Below, one piece after another: positions 42,318 through 52,222 of a stretch of DNA of 64,000 bases. The translations under genes and the position numbers were made by a program. Source of the stretch: Nitrospirota bacterium (GTDB lineage: Bacteria; Nitrospirota; Nitrospiria; SBBL01; JAADHI01); NCBI GenBank assembly GCA_029261215.1, contig JAJDBT010000114.1:1-64000 (forward strand), read 5' to 3'. Position 1 is the first letter of the stretch, and the number at the start of each line of letters is the position of its first letter. The notes under the pieces were generated by a model. It was not told the DNA's origin. It saw only the letters and a program-made list of their open reading frames with translations, and did no database searches.

Positions 42318-43825
42318 CAGCCAATCACCAATTTTGCGAGGTTAAGAAATAAGTTTGGGAAGATCCCCAAAAGTACAGCGATGACCGCTGTCACACAGAG
42401 CGGACCCACCAGAAACTTATGGTCAGCCTCACTGACTGCGTGATGCTCATCATGCCCACCGCCGTCTTTGTCTCCAGCAAGCGCATGTTCATGATCTTCA
42501 TCCGGCGCTTTAAAAAAAGCATTATAGACAATGGGCAGAAAATACCCTGCATTGAGCAAGGTACTTGTCAACAAAACAATTAAAACAGGAATTTGATCGG
42601 ATTGAATTGAACCCAGGGCCAAGTACCATTTTGATGTAAATCCGGAAACGGGCGGTACTCCGATCATGCTTAGCGCTCCGATAGTAAAGGCCGCCATCGT
42701 CAAGGGGAGTTGGCGGCCAATCCCTTTCATTTGGGAAATATCTGTTTTATGTGTGATGACATAAATAGATCCGGCCGCATAAAACAATGTAATTTTTGAA
42801 AAAGCATGATTCGCAATGTGAATAATGCCCCCTGTCATCCCTGACACACTGAGCAATGCCCCGCCTAAAACAATGTATGAAAGCTGACTGACTGTGGAAT
42901 AGGCAAGACGGGCCTTTAAATTGTCCCGAGTCATCGCAAAGAGAGAGGACATCAAAATAGTAAAAGACGCCAAAACAACGGTCACCGTACCCAAATGCAG
43001 GGACTGCATCAGATCAACCCCGAAAACGTGGAAGATAATGCGCAACACTGAAAAGACGCCGGTGTTGACTACAGCCACAGCATGAAGCAGGGCACTCACG
43101 GGCGTTGGGGCAACCATTGCCGCAGGCAGCCAGGCATGAAAGGGCATGATCGCTGCTTTTCCGACACCAAAAAGCAGAAGAAAATAAATGATCACCAATA
43201 CTGTAGAATTGACTCCGGCAGGGAAAAGGCCCCCATGCTGAAAATCGAGTGTACCGGCTACCGCGTAGGTTAAAATCATTCCGGCCAATAAAAATGCTTT
43301 AGATGTTCCTAACAAATAAAACAAGTATTTATTTGCGCCCGCATAGGCCACCTCGGTCTGCTTATGCGAAACAAGAGGATAGGTGATCAGCGTCAACATT
43401 TCGTAAAAAAGGTAAAGTGTCACGAGATTAGCAGAAAAAGCCACGCCCATCGTCATCGATAGCGTCACGGCAAAACAGGCATAAAACCGTGTTTGCGCAT
43501 GCTCTTTGGTCGGACGCATGTACCCAATGGAATAGAAAGAGGTGATCAGCCACAAGGTTGATGCAACGGTGGCAAAAGTAATGCCCAAGGCGTCTACCTT
43601 GAGGGAAAAAGAAACTTCTTCCAGAAAAGTGAAAAGCGTAAAACTATAGGTATTTCCGGCCAAAATACCGGGGATCATTGAAACCACAAGCAGAAACTTC
43701 GCAAGGGCCGTGATTAAAGAACAGGCTTCCCTTTTGTTGGGGTTATCTCTGTTGGCAATAATGAAGCCGGCACCAATCAAGGAAACCAGCATGACAAGCA
43801 TGGGGCGAAATGAAACGATATCCAT
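42317..43825 (-). CDS. Additional antiporter-like complex I subunit (Mrp D type)
   Basis: A 502-residue, about 14-helix subunit similar to MrpD/NuoM/NuoN proteins. Proton-channel residues are visible: E142 in LFYEMLTLITYPLV and K223 in GVGKAAIMPFHAWLPAAMVAPTPVSALLH. The C-terminal region includes an unusual loop rich in His, Asp and Glu (about residues 438-467, EDHEHALAGDKDGGGHDEHH) that may bind metal. Together with the 615-residue subunit, NuoM and NuoN this makes four antiporter-like subunits, where standard complex I has three. It lies directly after nuoK. Confidence 0.88.
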   Translation of the reverse strand: MDIVSFRPMLVMLVSLIGAGFIIANRDNPNKREACSLITALAKFLLVVSMIPGILAGNTYSFTLFTFLEEVSFSLKVDALGITFATVASTLWLITSFYSIGYMRPTKEHAQTRFYACFAVTLSMTMGVAFSANLVTLYLFYEMLTLITYPLVSHKQTEVAYAGANKYLFYLLGTSKAFLLAGMILTYAVAGTLDFQHGGLFPAGVNSTVLVIIYFLLLFGVGKAAIMPFHAWLPAAMVAPTPVSALLHAVAVVNTGVFSVLRIIFHVFGVDLMQSLHLGTVTVVLASFTILMSSLFAMTRDNLKARLAYSTVSQLSYIVLGGALLSVSGMTGGIIHIANHAFSKITLFYAAGSIYVITHKTDISQMKGIGRQLPLTMAAFTIGALSMIGVPPVSGFTSKWYLALGSIQSDQIPVLIVLLTSTLLNAGYFLPIVYNAFFKAPDEDHEHALAGDKDGGGHDEHHAVSEADHKFLVGPLCVTAVIAVLLGIFPNLFLNLAKLVIG

Positions 43826-43856
43826 CAGTCGGTTCTACTATCCTTTATTGAACGCA

Positions 43857-44159
43857 CTACCATTTTAAAAGATTGATCTCGTCCACATTCAACGTGGATT
43901 TCACCCGGTAAAGCGCAATCACCAGGGCCAGACCCAAAGCAACTTCAGCCGCTGCCATTGTCAGGATAAAAAAGACCATCATCTGACCCGTGATCGTTTG
44001 GTGAAAATTGGAATAGGCGACAAAGGTAATGTTTGCTGAATTTAAAATCAACTCAATCGAAAGAAGCACCATAATGATGTTCCTTCGAATTAAAACCCCT
44101 ATCACACCGATTGAAAAAAGGAAAAAACCAAGCGTAATATACCACTCTAAAGGAATCAT
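43857..44159 (-). CDS. nuoK: NADH-quinone oxidoreductase subunit K
   Basis: Small three-helix subunit of the complex I membrane arm, 100 residues, normal length. The two conserved glutamates are in LLSIELILNSANITF and AAAEVALGLALVIALYR. The family ending VDEINLLKW is present. The start overlaps the nuoJ stop by four bases. It sits 31 bases before the additional Mrp-like subunit. Confidence 0.96.
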   Translation of the reverse strand: MIPLEWYITLGFFLFSIGVIGVLIRRNIIMVLLSIELILNSANITFVAYSNFHQTITGQMMVFFILTMAAAEVALGLALVIALYRVKSTLNVDEINLLKW

Positions 44160-44737
44160 CTTTCTCCGACTATTGCCTCTTTTGCTTTTCTTCGGGAAGA
44201 AAGATCTACCCTCCCACCGGGACCTTTTGGCTTTTTTATTCCTCTTCCGGCCAAGATAATTGCGCCAAACATTGCGACCAGCAGGATAAAGGATGCAATT
44301 TCAAAGGGAAAAATAAAGTCCGTAAAAAGGGCATTGCCTATTGCCCGAGTATGCCCAATTTCCTCCACATACTCCACAGTAAACGGGCCACCTTTGCTTA
44401 ATATCTCTGTCTTGAAGCCAGCAAAAACCATTAAAAACAGGACAACTGCACCGAGAAAAGCCCCGATTTTGTACTGTTTATGAAAATACCGCTTTTCCTG
44501 TTCTGGATTAAAAAGCATTAAAACAAAAACATAAGTCACCAAAATCGCGCCAGCATACACAATAATCTGGACTGCGGCGATAAACTCGGCATTAAGCAAG
44601 ATATAAATCCCTGCAATATGAATAAAGGTCATGAGAAGCGATAAGGCACTATAAACCAGGTTCGGCGTAAATACGGCAACCACTGCCCCGGCAACAGCCA
44701 TTCCCCCAAAGTAAAAAAAGAGTAATTGCGCCGTCAT
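44156..44737 (-). CDS. nuoJ: NADH-quinone oxidoreductase subunit J
   Basis: Five-helix membrane subunit of complex I, 193 residues. Family phrases are FTPNLVYSALSLLMTFIHIAGIYILLNAEFIAAVQIIVYAGAILV in consecutive blocks, including the pi-bulge region of helix 3 (VQIIVYAGAIL). A basic C-terminal tail follows the last helix. Its start overlaps the nuoI stop by one base and nuoK follows with a four-base overlap. Confidence 0.95.
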   Translation of the reverse strand: MTAQLLFFYFGGMAVAGAVVAVFTPNLVYSALSLLMTFIHIAGIYILLNAEFIAAVQIIVYAGAILVTYVFVLMLFNPEQEKRYFHKQYKIGAFLGAVVLFLMVFAGFKTEILSKGGPFTVEYVEEIGHTRAIGNALFTDFIFPFEIASFILLVAMFGAIILAGRGIKKPKGPGGRVDLSSRRKAKEAIVGER

Positions 44738-45291
44738 TACGCTTCCCCTTTTTTTGCATAAGGGTAGTTTTTGGCCTTTAGTTTTTCGTAAAGATTAATT
44801 TTTTCATCTGAATATTCAGGACGTTTTTCACGAATGGGAAAATATTTATCTCCCAGCGTCAGCATCGTATCCTTGGTCATGACTAATTTTCGTTTATCCG
44901 TTGTTGCCAATTCATATTCCTTGCTTGAGGCCAGCGCCGTGACAGGACAGGCCTGCACACAAAAACCACAAAAGACACATTTCGTCATATCCAGTATGTA
45001 GGTTTCCGCAATCCGTTTTTGAGGCAGATCAGGCCGTTCCGCACTAATGACTGTAATGCAGTGTGAAGGGCAGGCCGCTTCACACAGCGCACATCCCACG
45101 CATTTTTCAGTGCCATCATCATAACGCAGATGCACAATGGCACCACGCCATCCATCTGGCAAATCCGGCTTCTGATGGGGATATAACTCCGTAATCGATT
45201 TCCCCTTGATCAGATGCTTCATTGTCAGACGAAGTCCCTGCAAAATTTCAGAGAAAAAAACGGTTTTAAATAAGCTTCTGCCCATTGCCAT
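44737..45291 (-). CDS. nuoI: NADH-quinone oxidoreductase subunit I
   Basis: Peripheral subunit with two [4Fe-4S] clusters (N6a and N6b) that pass electrons toward NuoB. Both CxxCxxCxxxCP motifs are clear: CVGCALCEAACPSHCI (residues about 61-76) and CVFCGFCVQACPVTAL (about 101-116). Length 184 residues is normal. An N-terminal amphipathic helix region (GLRLTMKHLIKGKSIT) fits contact with the membrane arm. It lies between nuoH and nuoJ. Confidence 0.97.
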   Translation of the reverse strand: MAMGRSLFKTVFFSEILQGLRLTMKHLIKGKSITELYPHQKPDLPDGWRGAIVHLRYDDGTEKCVGCALCEAACPSHCITVISAERPDLPQKRIAETYILDMTKCVFCGFCVQACPVTALASSKEYELATTDKRKLVMTKDTMLTLGDKYFPIREKRPEYSDEKINLYEKLKAKNYPYAKKGEA

Positions 45292-45303
45292 AATCGACCC
45301 TTT

Positions 45304-46320
45304 TTAATTCAAGAAGTACTTTACGATCGATGTGAGTAAAACATTCACCAGAGCGAGCGGCAACATGATCTTCCAACCAAAAGCCATGAGCTGATCAAAA
45401 CGAAGCCTCGGCACCGTCGCCCGCAACCAAATGTAGAAAAAAAGTAGGAAATAAACCTTGGCCAAAAACCAGAAAATCGGCGGAATAAAATCCAATGCCG
45501 CCAATGGCGCCTGCCATCCCCCGAGAAATGCAACGACAGCAACGCAGGACACCAAAATCATATTCGCGTATTCCGCCAGAAAGAAGAAAGAAAACCGCAT
45601 GCCCGAATATTCCGTAAAGAAACCCGCAACAAGTTCACTTTCGGCCTCCGGCATATCAAAAGGAAGCCGGTTTGTCTCTGCAATCGCACAAATCATATAA
45701 ATGACAAAAGCCACAGGCTGCGTAATCACATACCAATGCCAAAACCCGCCGCCTTGCGCTTCGGTCATTGTTTTCATGGAGAGCGACCCCGAGAGAAGAA
45801 CAGGTCCCACCAGAGCCAAACCCAGGGGCAACTCATAACTAATCACCTGCGCGGCCGAACGAAGCCCCCCTAAAAGCGCATACTTGCTATTCGATGCCCA
45901 TCCGCCAAGCAAAATGCCATAGGCTCCAATAGAAGAGAAGGCCAGCACGTAGAGTAACCCGATATTAATGTCTGTAATGTAGGGTGTAAATTCAATCGAA
46001 CCGATAAAAAATGAATCCCGTCCAAAGGGCACCACAGCAAATCCAATCAAGGCTGGCACGAGGACAAGAATAGGCGCTGCGGAAAAGATAATCTTATTTG
46101 CTCCGGCGGGAATAATATCTTCTTTAAAGAAAAGCTTAAGACCATCCGCCAAGGGCTGAAGCAAACCATGCGGACCAACTTCCATTGGCCCCAGTCGATC
46201 CTGCATATCACTTAAAATTTTTCGCTCTGCATAGGTCAGATAGGCAACGTGGGTTAAGACAACACCCAGTACCACGGCAATGTGAACTACAATAACAACA
46301 ATTTGAATGATTAAATCCAT
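45304..46320 (-). CDS. nuoH: NADH-quinone oxidoreductase subunit H
   Basis: Membrane subunit that forms the quinone cavity with NuoB and NuoD, 338 residues and about 8 helices. Signatures are AYLTYAERKILSDMQDRLGPMEVGPHGLLQPLADGLKLFFKED in consecutive pieces, RSAAQVISYELPLGLALVG, and NRLPFDMPEAESELVAGFFTEYSGMRF, with the functional glutamates. It lies between nuoG and nuoI and has normal length. Confidence 0.97.
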   Translation of the reverse strand: MDLIIQIVVIVVHIAVVLGVVLTHVAYLTYAERKILSDMQDRLGPMEVGPHGLLQPLADGLKLFFKEDIIPAGANKIIFSAAPILVLVPALIGFAVVPFGRDSFFIGSIEFTPYITDINIGLLYVLAFSSIGAYGILLGGWASNSKYALLGGLRSAAQVISYELPLGLALVGPVLLSGSLSMKTMTEAQGGGFWHWYVITQPVAFVIYMICAIAETNRLPFDMPEAESELVAGFFTEYSGMRFSFFFLAEYANMILVSCVAVVAFLGGWQAPLAALDFIPPIFWFLAKVYFLLFFYIWLRATVPRLRFDQLMAFGWKIMLPLALVNVLLTSIVKYFLN

Positions 46321-46344
46321 CTTACCCCTGAAACACTCAATTCA

Positions 46345-48948
46345 CTAAGTAGAGACCCGAACCTTCGCCAAAGAAACCCTTCCCCGATCCCCATAAGGAA
46401 CCCCCGTGGTTGAATCTGTCGTGAAGGGCAGCATTTTTTTAATCTCCAGCGCAAAATGCTCGGAAATAAACAGCGTCCCTTCCGATAACTTCTTGCTGTA
46501 TTTCACCGGAAGCTCTATGACGGCATCACTTCCTTCCACAGAAATTTGAACCAGCTCTTCCTCTTCGATTTCCAAACGTTCCGCATCTTCCGGATGCATT
46601 AAAACCATCATTTTATCTTGTAAAGTCGTCAGTCCAGTCGCATAGGTAGACATTTTTCCAGAATGAAACAGGCTTTGCCCAACCTGAAGATCAAAAGCCC
46701 CATTTTTCACAAAGGGCTCTGGCGCCAGCCACGTCACATTCGCCCGGGCGGCATAAGCCGCAAGGGACTCCTGCATCTTGCTGCCAAGCAGTACGGGCCA
46801 GCCTTGCGGCATCGCCATCACAGCCTCTTTCCAAACCGCATCGACCGAAGCGTAACCGAGCAGCTTCTGATAAGGGACCTTCTCCGTCGTTTTCATTTTA
46901 TTAATCAGGGTTGAAAAAATTTGCCAATCCGGTTTCGCATTTCCAAGGGGATCAATCGCTTCCCGTATCTTTTGTGTCTCTCCTTCATGATTCGTAAATC
47001 GCCCGGATTTTTCGGCATAACTGGCTCCCGGCAATACGACATGCGCCAAAGCCGTCGTTTCAGTCGGATAGAGATCCTGACAAATCAAAAAATCAAGCTG
47101 CTTAAGGGCCTCTGCCACTCTTTTTTGAGGAAGAGAACGCAGGGGATTTTCTCCCACTAGATAAAGCGCCTTAATTTCACCCCGTGCTGCAGCATCAATC
47201 ATTTCAAGCGCAGTATAGCCTCGCTCTTCTTTTTTGAGCGATTGAAAACCGGGCAAAAATTCCGGGGTACCTCCCATCTCAACCGCACCAAAGGCGTTGC
47301 TTTCTTTTGCCAAAGCCAAAATACCCGTACCGGGGCGCCCCACCTGCCCTGATAAAATGGAAAGCTCCGCCAAACGCAGCATAGACTGATAACCTTCAAT
47401 CCCCCGCAAGATCGAACGCCCCACAATAATAAGACCACGCTCTGCATTGGCAAAACCGGCACCAATATCCTTAAATGCCTGCTCCGAAACACCCGTGGCC
47501 GACTCAATCTGATCAAAAGAAATGCCATTCACTGCAAATTTAATTTTTTCAAACAAGTCCGAAGGCGTATGTGGAGACGGAGTGCCTTCAAGGATTGCCT
47601 TTGTAAACCCCAAAATTGCCGCATTTTCCGACCCCATACTAATTTCAGTATGTTGAGTCGCCAAATGCGGCAGGTGACTAATATAGGTCTCCCTTTTACG
47701 GTGATAAGGGGCCACCGTAAACAGCTTTGTCTTGTGGTTTCGGATTGCATCTTTGACTTTTAATGCGGTAATCGGGTTTGTTTCTGTCATGTCTCCTGCG
47801 AAAACAAGGAGGCAATCTGCTTCAGAAATATCTTCGTAGCGGCTCAGCCGGGCTGTACCAAAAACATCAGTCAATGCGGCAATAGCATTGATATATCCAA
47901 AACGTGCGCCGCTATCAATATGGGGGGTACCCACACTTTCCCGCATCAGCTTTTGAAAAAGGTAGATTTCTTCATTGGTACACTGCGCAGAAATAATCCC
48001 ACCGACGGCCTTTGGCCCATGGGTTTGAATGGCCGCTTTCAAACCATCAGTCACGGTCTGATAGGCCCACTCCCAAGTCACCTCAAGATCATTATTATTC
48101 AAGCGAATACGAGGGCGCGTCAAACGCGATTCATGATTGACCGCGCCGTAACCAAAAAAACCACGCGCACAAAGATCCCCGCCGTTTCGGCCGACTCCGG
48201 TTTCAGAGCTCACACGCTTAATGTCTTCATCCACGGTTTCAAGCGTTAGCGTACATCCATCACCACAATAGTTGCAGACCGTTTCCGTTTTTTTAAGCTG
48301 CCATGTCCGATAATCAAACATCGAAACCCGCGAGGTCAGTGCCCCTACCGGACAAATCTGAATACAGCCGCCGCAAAACTCACAGTCCAGCTCTTGCTGC
48401 GCAAAAGCCCCGACTTCGTGCATGGAACCCCGATTCATAGAGCCCAAGGCGTTTGAACCAATCACTTCGTCACAATAACGGACACAGCGCAAACAGCTCA
48501 CGCAACGGTTCATCTCTTTTTCGATCAGAGGGCCGAAATAGGTTTTTTCAAAGGTTCGCTTTGTTTCCCCGAAAGGACTGGTCATCGCGCCATATTGATG
48601 GGCAAAATCCTGAAGCTGGCATTCGCCGCCCTGGTCACACTCCGGGCAATCTAGCGGATGATTCCCCAACAAAAACGCCATGACGCCTTTTTGCGCATCC
48701 AGGACTTTTTCTGAAGCGGTCTGAACCACCATGCCTTCCGAAACTTCCGTACTACAAGAGGTCTGAAGCTTTGGCATCTTTTCAATTTCGACCAAACACA
48801 TCCGGCAATTGGCATCCGGTTTGAGCTTGGGATGATAGCAAAAATGGGCGATTTCGGCTCCGGCGAGCTTGGCCGCCTCAATCACGCGCGTACCCTTTTC
48901 GACTGTGACTTCCTGATCATTAATTTTGAGCGTAATCCGTGAACTCAT
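46345..48948 (-). CDS. nuoG: NADH-quinone oxidoreductase subunit G
   Basis: Iron-sulfur subunit of the NADH module, 867 residues. The N-terminal [2Fe-2S] domain has CYHPKLKPDANCRMC, then the [4Fe-4S] sites CPECDQGGECQLQDFAHQ, CVSCLRCVRYC and CEFCGGCIQICP. A further CNYCGDGC site opens the molybdopterin-oxidoreductase-like domain, which in complex I usually lacks the cofactor. The N7-type cysteines are therefore present. The final 100 residues are a molydopterin dinucleotide-binding-type domain. It follows nuoF by 64 bases. Confidence 0.95.
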   Translation of the reverse strand: MSSRITLKINDQEVTVEKGTRVIEAAKLAGAEIAHFCYHPKLKPDANCRMCLVEIEKMPKLQTSCSTEVSEGMVVQTASEKVLDAQKGVMAFLLGNHPLDCPECDQGGECQLQDFAHQYGAMTSPFGETKRTFEKTYFGPLIEKEMNRCVSCLRCVRYCDEVIGSNALGSMNRGSMHEVGAFAQQELDCEFCGGCIQICPVGALTSRVSMFDYRTWQLKKTETVCNYCGDGCTLTLETVDEDIKRVSSETGVGRNGGDLCARGFFGYGAVNHESRLTRPRIRLNNNDLEVTWEWAYQTVTDGLKAAIQTHGPKAVGGIISAQCTNEEIYLFQKLMRESVGTPHIDSGARFGYINAIAALTDVFGTARLSRYEDISEADCLLVFAGDMTETNPITALKVKDAIRNHKTKLFTVAPYHRKRETYISHLPHLATQHTEISMGSENAAILGFTKAILEGTPSPHTPSDLFEKIKFAVNGISFDQIESATGVSEQAFKDIGAGFANAERGLIIVGRSILRGIEGYQSMLRLAELSILSGQVGRPGTGILALAKESNAFGAVEMGGTPEFLPGFQSLKKEERGYTALEMIDAAARGEIKALYLVGENPLRSLPQKRVAEALKQLDFLICQDLYPTETTALAHVVLPGASYAEKSGRFTNHEGETQKIREAIDPLGNAKPDWQIFSTLINKMKTTEKVPYQKLLGYASVDAVWKEAVMAMPQGWPVLLGSKMQESLAAYAARANVTWLAPEPFVKNGAFDLQVGQSLFHSGKMSTYATGLTTLQDKMMVLMHPEDAERLEIEEEELVQISVEGSDAVIELPVKYSKKLSEGTLFISEHFALEIKKMLPFTTDSTTGVPYGDRGRVSLAKVRVST

Positions 48949-49012
48949 TACCAGATTATTTCCTTATGGATAATATTCCAATGGTTAAAATTGCACCGCG
49001 TCATATCACTTG

Positions 49013-50314
49013 CTAATGCACCATAGACAATGTGGCATTTGGATGAAATGGACAGCATTTTTCCCGAATATGCTGCTCATACTCTGCCCTAAAATGTTTG
49101 ATGCTCGAGAGTATCGGGCCAACTTCCGCCTCGCCAAAGGCACAAACAGTCTTCCCCTCAATTCTTCGGCAAAGATTTTCCAGCTGCTCAATATCGCCTT
49201 CCCGCCCATGCCCCTGCTCAATGCGATGCAATATCTGAAGAACCCATCCACTGCCTTCACGGCAAGGGGTGCATTGTCCGCAAGACTCGTGATGAAAAAA
49301 TTCCATCAAGTTCATCGCGGCCCAGACAATACAGGTCTCTTCTTCCATCACCGTAATGCCACCCGAACCCAACATGGAACCCGCCTCTTTGATCGATTCA
49401 AAATCCAAAGGGATGTCCAGGTGTTCCGGCTTCATCATGGGAGCAGAAGCCCCACCGGGAATAAAGGCTTTCAAGGGTTTATCACCCCGCATCCCGCCAG
49501 CAATATCATAAATCATCTCGCGAAGCGTCACGCCCATCGGGACTTCATAATTGCCCGGCCGCTTGACATGTCCGCTCACGGAAAAAACGCGTGTCCCCGT
49601 ACTTTTCCCAATCCCGATTGAGGCAAACCATTCGGCTCCTCGATTAATAATGTGAGGCAAGTTGGCCAGGGTTTCAACATTATTAATCACTGTGGGTTCC
49701 TGATACAAACCATGAATTGCGGGAAAAGGAGGTTTAATTCGCGGTTTGCCCCGCTTCCCTTCGATAGACTCCAGGAGCGCCGTCTCTTCACCGCAAATAT
49801 AAGCGCCTGCCCCTCGATGCACAGAAACATCGACGTTGACGCCGCTGCCAAAAAGATCCTTCCCGAAAAGATTGGCTCGATAGGCCTCCTGAATCGCGTT
49901 TTCTAAAACTTCCGCACCCAGATCAAATTCTCCCCGAATATAAATGTAGGCTCTTTCTGCACCGATTGCGTAACAACAAATCGCAAGCCCCTCCAGCATT
50001 TGGTGGGGATCCCGTTCTATCAGCTGACGATCCTTGTAGGTCCCGGGCTCACTCTCATCTGCGTTACAGCAAAGATATTTTAGCCCCTTATGATCTTTAG
50101 GAATAAAACTCCATTTAAGACCCGTCGGAAAACCCGCCCCACCACGTCCGCGCAACCCCGACTTTTTGACTTCTTCGATAATATCCGCTGGGGTCCGCTC
50201 CTTTAAGACTTTTTCAAGCGCAGCATACCCACCGGCTTGTCGATAGGCTTCGAGAGACCCTGTATACCCGGGTTGCGCCATATTTTTAAGAAGAACCAAT
50301 TCGTATTTTGGCAT
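49013..50314 (-). CDS. nuoF: NADH-quinone oxidoreductase subunit F
   Basis: NADH-binding flavoprotein, 433 residues. It has the FMN/NADH motif RGRGGAGFPTGLKWSF, the NADESEPGTYKDR segment and the GAGAYICGEETALLESIEG motif. The N3 [4Fe-4S] site is ESCGQCTPCREGSGW with a further cysteine in LCRRIEGKTVCAFGE. NADH is oxidised here and electrons enter the cluster chain. Its start overlaps the nuoE stop by one base. Confidence 0.97.
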   Translation of the reverse strand: MPKYELVLLKNMAQPGYTGSLEAYRQAGGYAALEKVLKERTPADIIEEVKKSGLRGRGGAGFPTGLKWSFIPKDHKGLKYLCCNADESEPGTYKDRQLIERDPHQMLEGLAICCYAIGAERAYIYIRGEFDLGAEVLENAIQEAYRANLFGKDLFGSGVNVDVSVHRGAGAYICGEETALLESIEGKRGKPRIKPPFPAIHGLYQEPTVINNVETLANLPHIINRGAEWFASIGIGKSTGTRVFSVSGHVKRPGNYEVPMGVTLREMIYDIAGGMRGDKPLKAFIPGGASAPMMKPEHLDIPLDFESIKEAGSMLGSGGITVMEEETCIVWAAMNLMEFFHHESCGQCTPCREGSGWVLQILHRIEQGHGREGDIEQLENLCRRIEGKTVCAFGEAEVGPILSSIKHFRAEYEQHIREKCCPFHPNATLSMVH

Positions 50315-50853
50315 TATTTCTGTCCTTGCAAAGCAGGAAGCATAAACGGGCCTGTCGCTAAAGCACTCTTGCCCTGCTCTTTTAAATCACTCAATATTTG
50401 ATCGACTTTTTCGGGAGTCAGCTGCTCGTAGTAACGATCATTAATTTGCATCATCGGCCCACTGCCACAGGAAGCCAGACACTCAACGACCTTCAGTGTA
50501 AAGAAACCATCTTCGGTCGTCTCCCCAATACCAATACCCAGCTTTTTTTGAAGATGCTCTACGATTGATGCCGCCCCAACCAGCGCGCAAGAAAGAGTTT
50601 TACAGACCTGCACAAGATAGGTGCCGACTGGCTTCATATTGTATTGACTGTAAAATGTGGCGACGTCGTAGACTTGAATCGGCGTTAGTTCAAGAATCTC
50701 TGCAATATCAATCATCGCAGGCTCCGAAACATAACCCAAGTCTTCCTGAGCAATGCGAAGTGCAGGCAAGGTCAGGGAGCGCCGATCGGGATACTTCGGC
50801 AACTCCGCTTCGATGCGGGCAACGGCTTCTTTTGAGAGGGCTTTATACTTCAC
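50314..50853 (-). CDS. nuoE: NADH-quinone oxidoreductase subunit E
   Basis: Thioredoxin-like subunit with the N1a [2Fe-2S] cluster, 179 residues. The four cysteines are in CKTLSCAL (residues about 84-89) and CLASCGSGP (about 124-128). The N-terminal helical domain includes RRSLTLPALRIAQEDLGYVSEPAM and the ATFYSQYNMKPVG segment. It lies between nuoD and nuoF. Confidence 0.96.
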   Translation of the reverse strand: MKYKALSKEAVARIEAELPKYPDRRSLTLPALRIAQEDLGYVSEPAMIDIAEILELTPIQVYDVATFYSQYNMKPVGTYLVQVCKTLSCALVGAASIVEHLQKKLGIGIGETTEDGFFTLKVVECLASCGSGPMMQINDRYYEQLTPEKVDQILSDLKEQGKSALATGPFMLPALQGQK

Positions 50854-50897
50854 TGATACGCTTTATACTCACAATTTCGATTTATTTCACCTAAAAA

Positions 50898-52154
50898 CTA
50901 GCGATCACACTCGCCCATCACAATGTCATACGTTCCAAATATCGTGACAATATCCGCAATCATGTACCCCAAAGCCATATGCTCAAAGGCCCCCATGTGA
51001 ATAAAGGATGGTGGACGAATACGCAAACGATAAGGCTTGTTGCCTCCTTGACTTACAATATAAAAACCCAGCTCGCCTTTTGGACCTTCTGTCCCACAAT
51101 ACACTTCCCCTTCAGGAACATCAAAACCTTCGGTCGCGATCATAAAGTGATGGATAAGGCTTTCCATATCGGTTTCAACTTTATCTCGAGGGGGGTAGGT
51201 CAGATTAGGCAGATCAACCGCGATCAAACCTTCCGGGAGCTGATCAAGGCACTGCTTGATAATCTTGGCGCTCTGACGCATTTCTTCAACGCGAATCCAA
51301 TAGCGATCATAGGTATCCCCATTTTTCCCCAGAGGAACCTCCCACTCCACTTTATCGTAAGCCCCGTAGGGCTCCGCTTTTCGTACGTCGTAATTTACGC
51401 CTGAACCTCTCAATGCCGGCCCCGTCAAACCAAAATTCACGGCGTCTTCTGCAGAGATCATCGCAATATCCCGGGTTCGCCCCACCCAAATACGATTTGT
51501 CTCCAAAAGCGTATTGTACTCATCCACTTTTTCCGGAAATGTTTTAAGAAACTGATATAGCCGGTCCACAACTTCTTGTGACAAATCACGATCTACGCCG
51601 CCCACACGAAAATAACTCATCGTCAAACGCGCACCACAGATCAACTCAAAAAGATCCAACAAGATCTCTCGCTCGCGAAAGGTGTAGAAAAAAACAGTCA
51701 TCGCACCAATATCGAGCGCCTGAGTTCCCAGCCAAAAAAGATGCCCCGCCAATCGCTGCATTTCCGCAACAATGGTTCGAATATACTCGGCCCGCTCCGG
51801 AATCTCGACCTGAAGCAACTTCTCAACCGCCCGGACAAAAGCGTAGTTGTTGGTCATTGAAGAAGTGTAGTCCAAGCGATCTGTTAAGGGAATAATCTGA
51901 GTATAAGTGGAATTTTCGGCAAGTTTTTCAACCCCGCGATGAAGATAGCCCAGATAAGGCGTCGCCTTTACAATGACCTCGCCTTCCATTTCAAGGACGA
52001 TACGAAGAACGCCATGCGTCGATGGATGCTGCGGCCCCATATTCAGCAGAAGGTCTTCTACCCGTTTTTTGGGTTTTCCATCGACATACTCGATGTCGAG
52101 CTCATCTTCACCGTAGTGATCAAGCCGGTCAGCTGTTTCTTGTTTTTCTTCCAT
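50898..52154 (-). CDS. nuoD: NADH-quinone oxidoreductase subunit D
   Basis: 49-kDa type subunit lining the quinone site with NuoB, 418 residues. Signatures include NMGPQHPSTHGVLRIVLEMEGE (in blocks), YLHRGVEKLAE, DRLDYTSSMTNNYAFVRAVEKLL and the ending IADIVTIFGTYDIVMGECDR. It is a separate gene, not fused to NuoC. A short charged N-terminal extension is present. It lies 68 bases after nuoC, the largest gap among the first subunits. Confidence 0.97.
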   Translation of the reverse strand: MEEKQETADRLDHYGEDELDIEYVDGKPKKRVEDLLLNMGPQHPSTHGVLRIVLEMEGEVIVKATPYLGYLHRGVEKLAENSTYTQIIPLTDRLDYTSSMTNNYAFVRAVEKLLQVEIPERAEYIRTIVAEMQRLAGHLFWLGTQALDIGAMTVFFYTFREREILLDLFELICGARLTMSYFRVGGVDRDLSQEVVDRLYQFLKTFPEKVDEYNTLLETNRIWVGRTRDIAMISAEDAVNFGLTGPALRGSGVNYDVRKAEPYGAYDKVEWEVPLGKNGDTYDRYWIRVEEMRQSAKIIKQCLDQLPEGLIAVDLPNLTYPPRDKVETDMESLIHHFMIATEGFDVPEGEVYCGTEGPKGELGFYIVSQGGNKPYRLRIRPPSFIHMGAFEHMALGYMIADIVTIFGTYDIVMGECDR

Positions 52155-52222
52155 ATCCAGTCAATCTCGCCTAATGCACGGTTCTATTATTTCAAGGACA
52201 AATCAAGACCATCATACACAGA

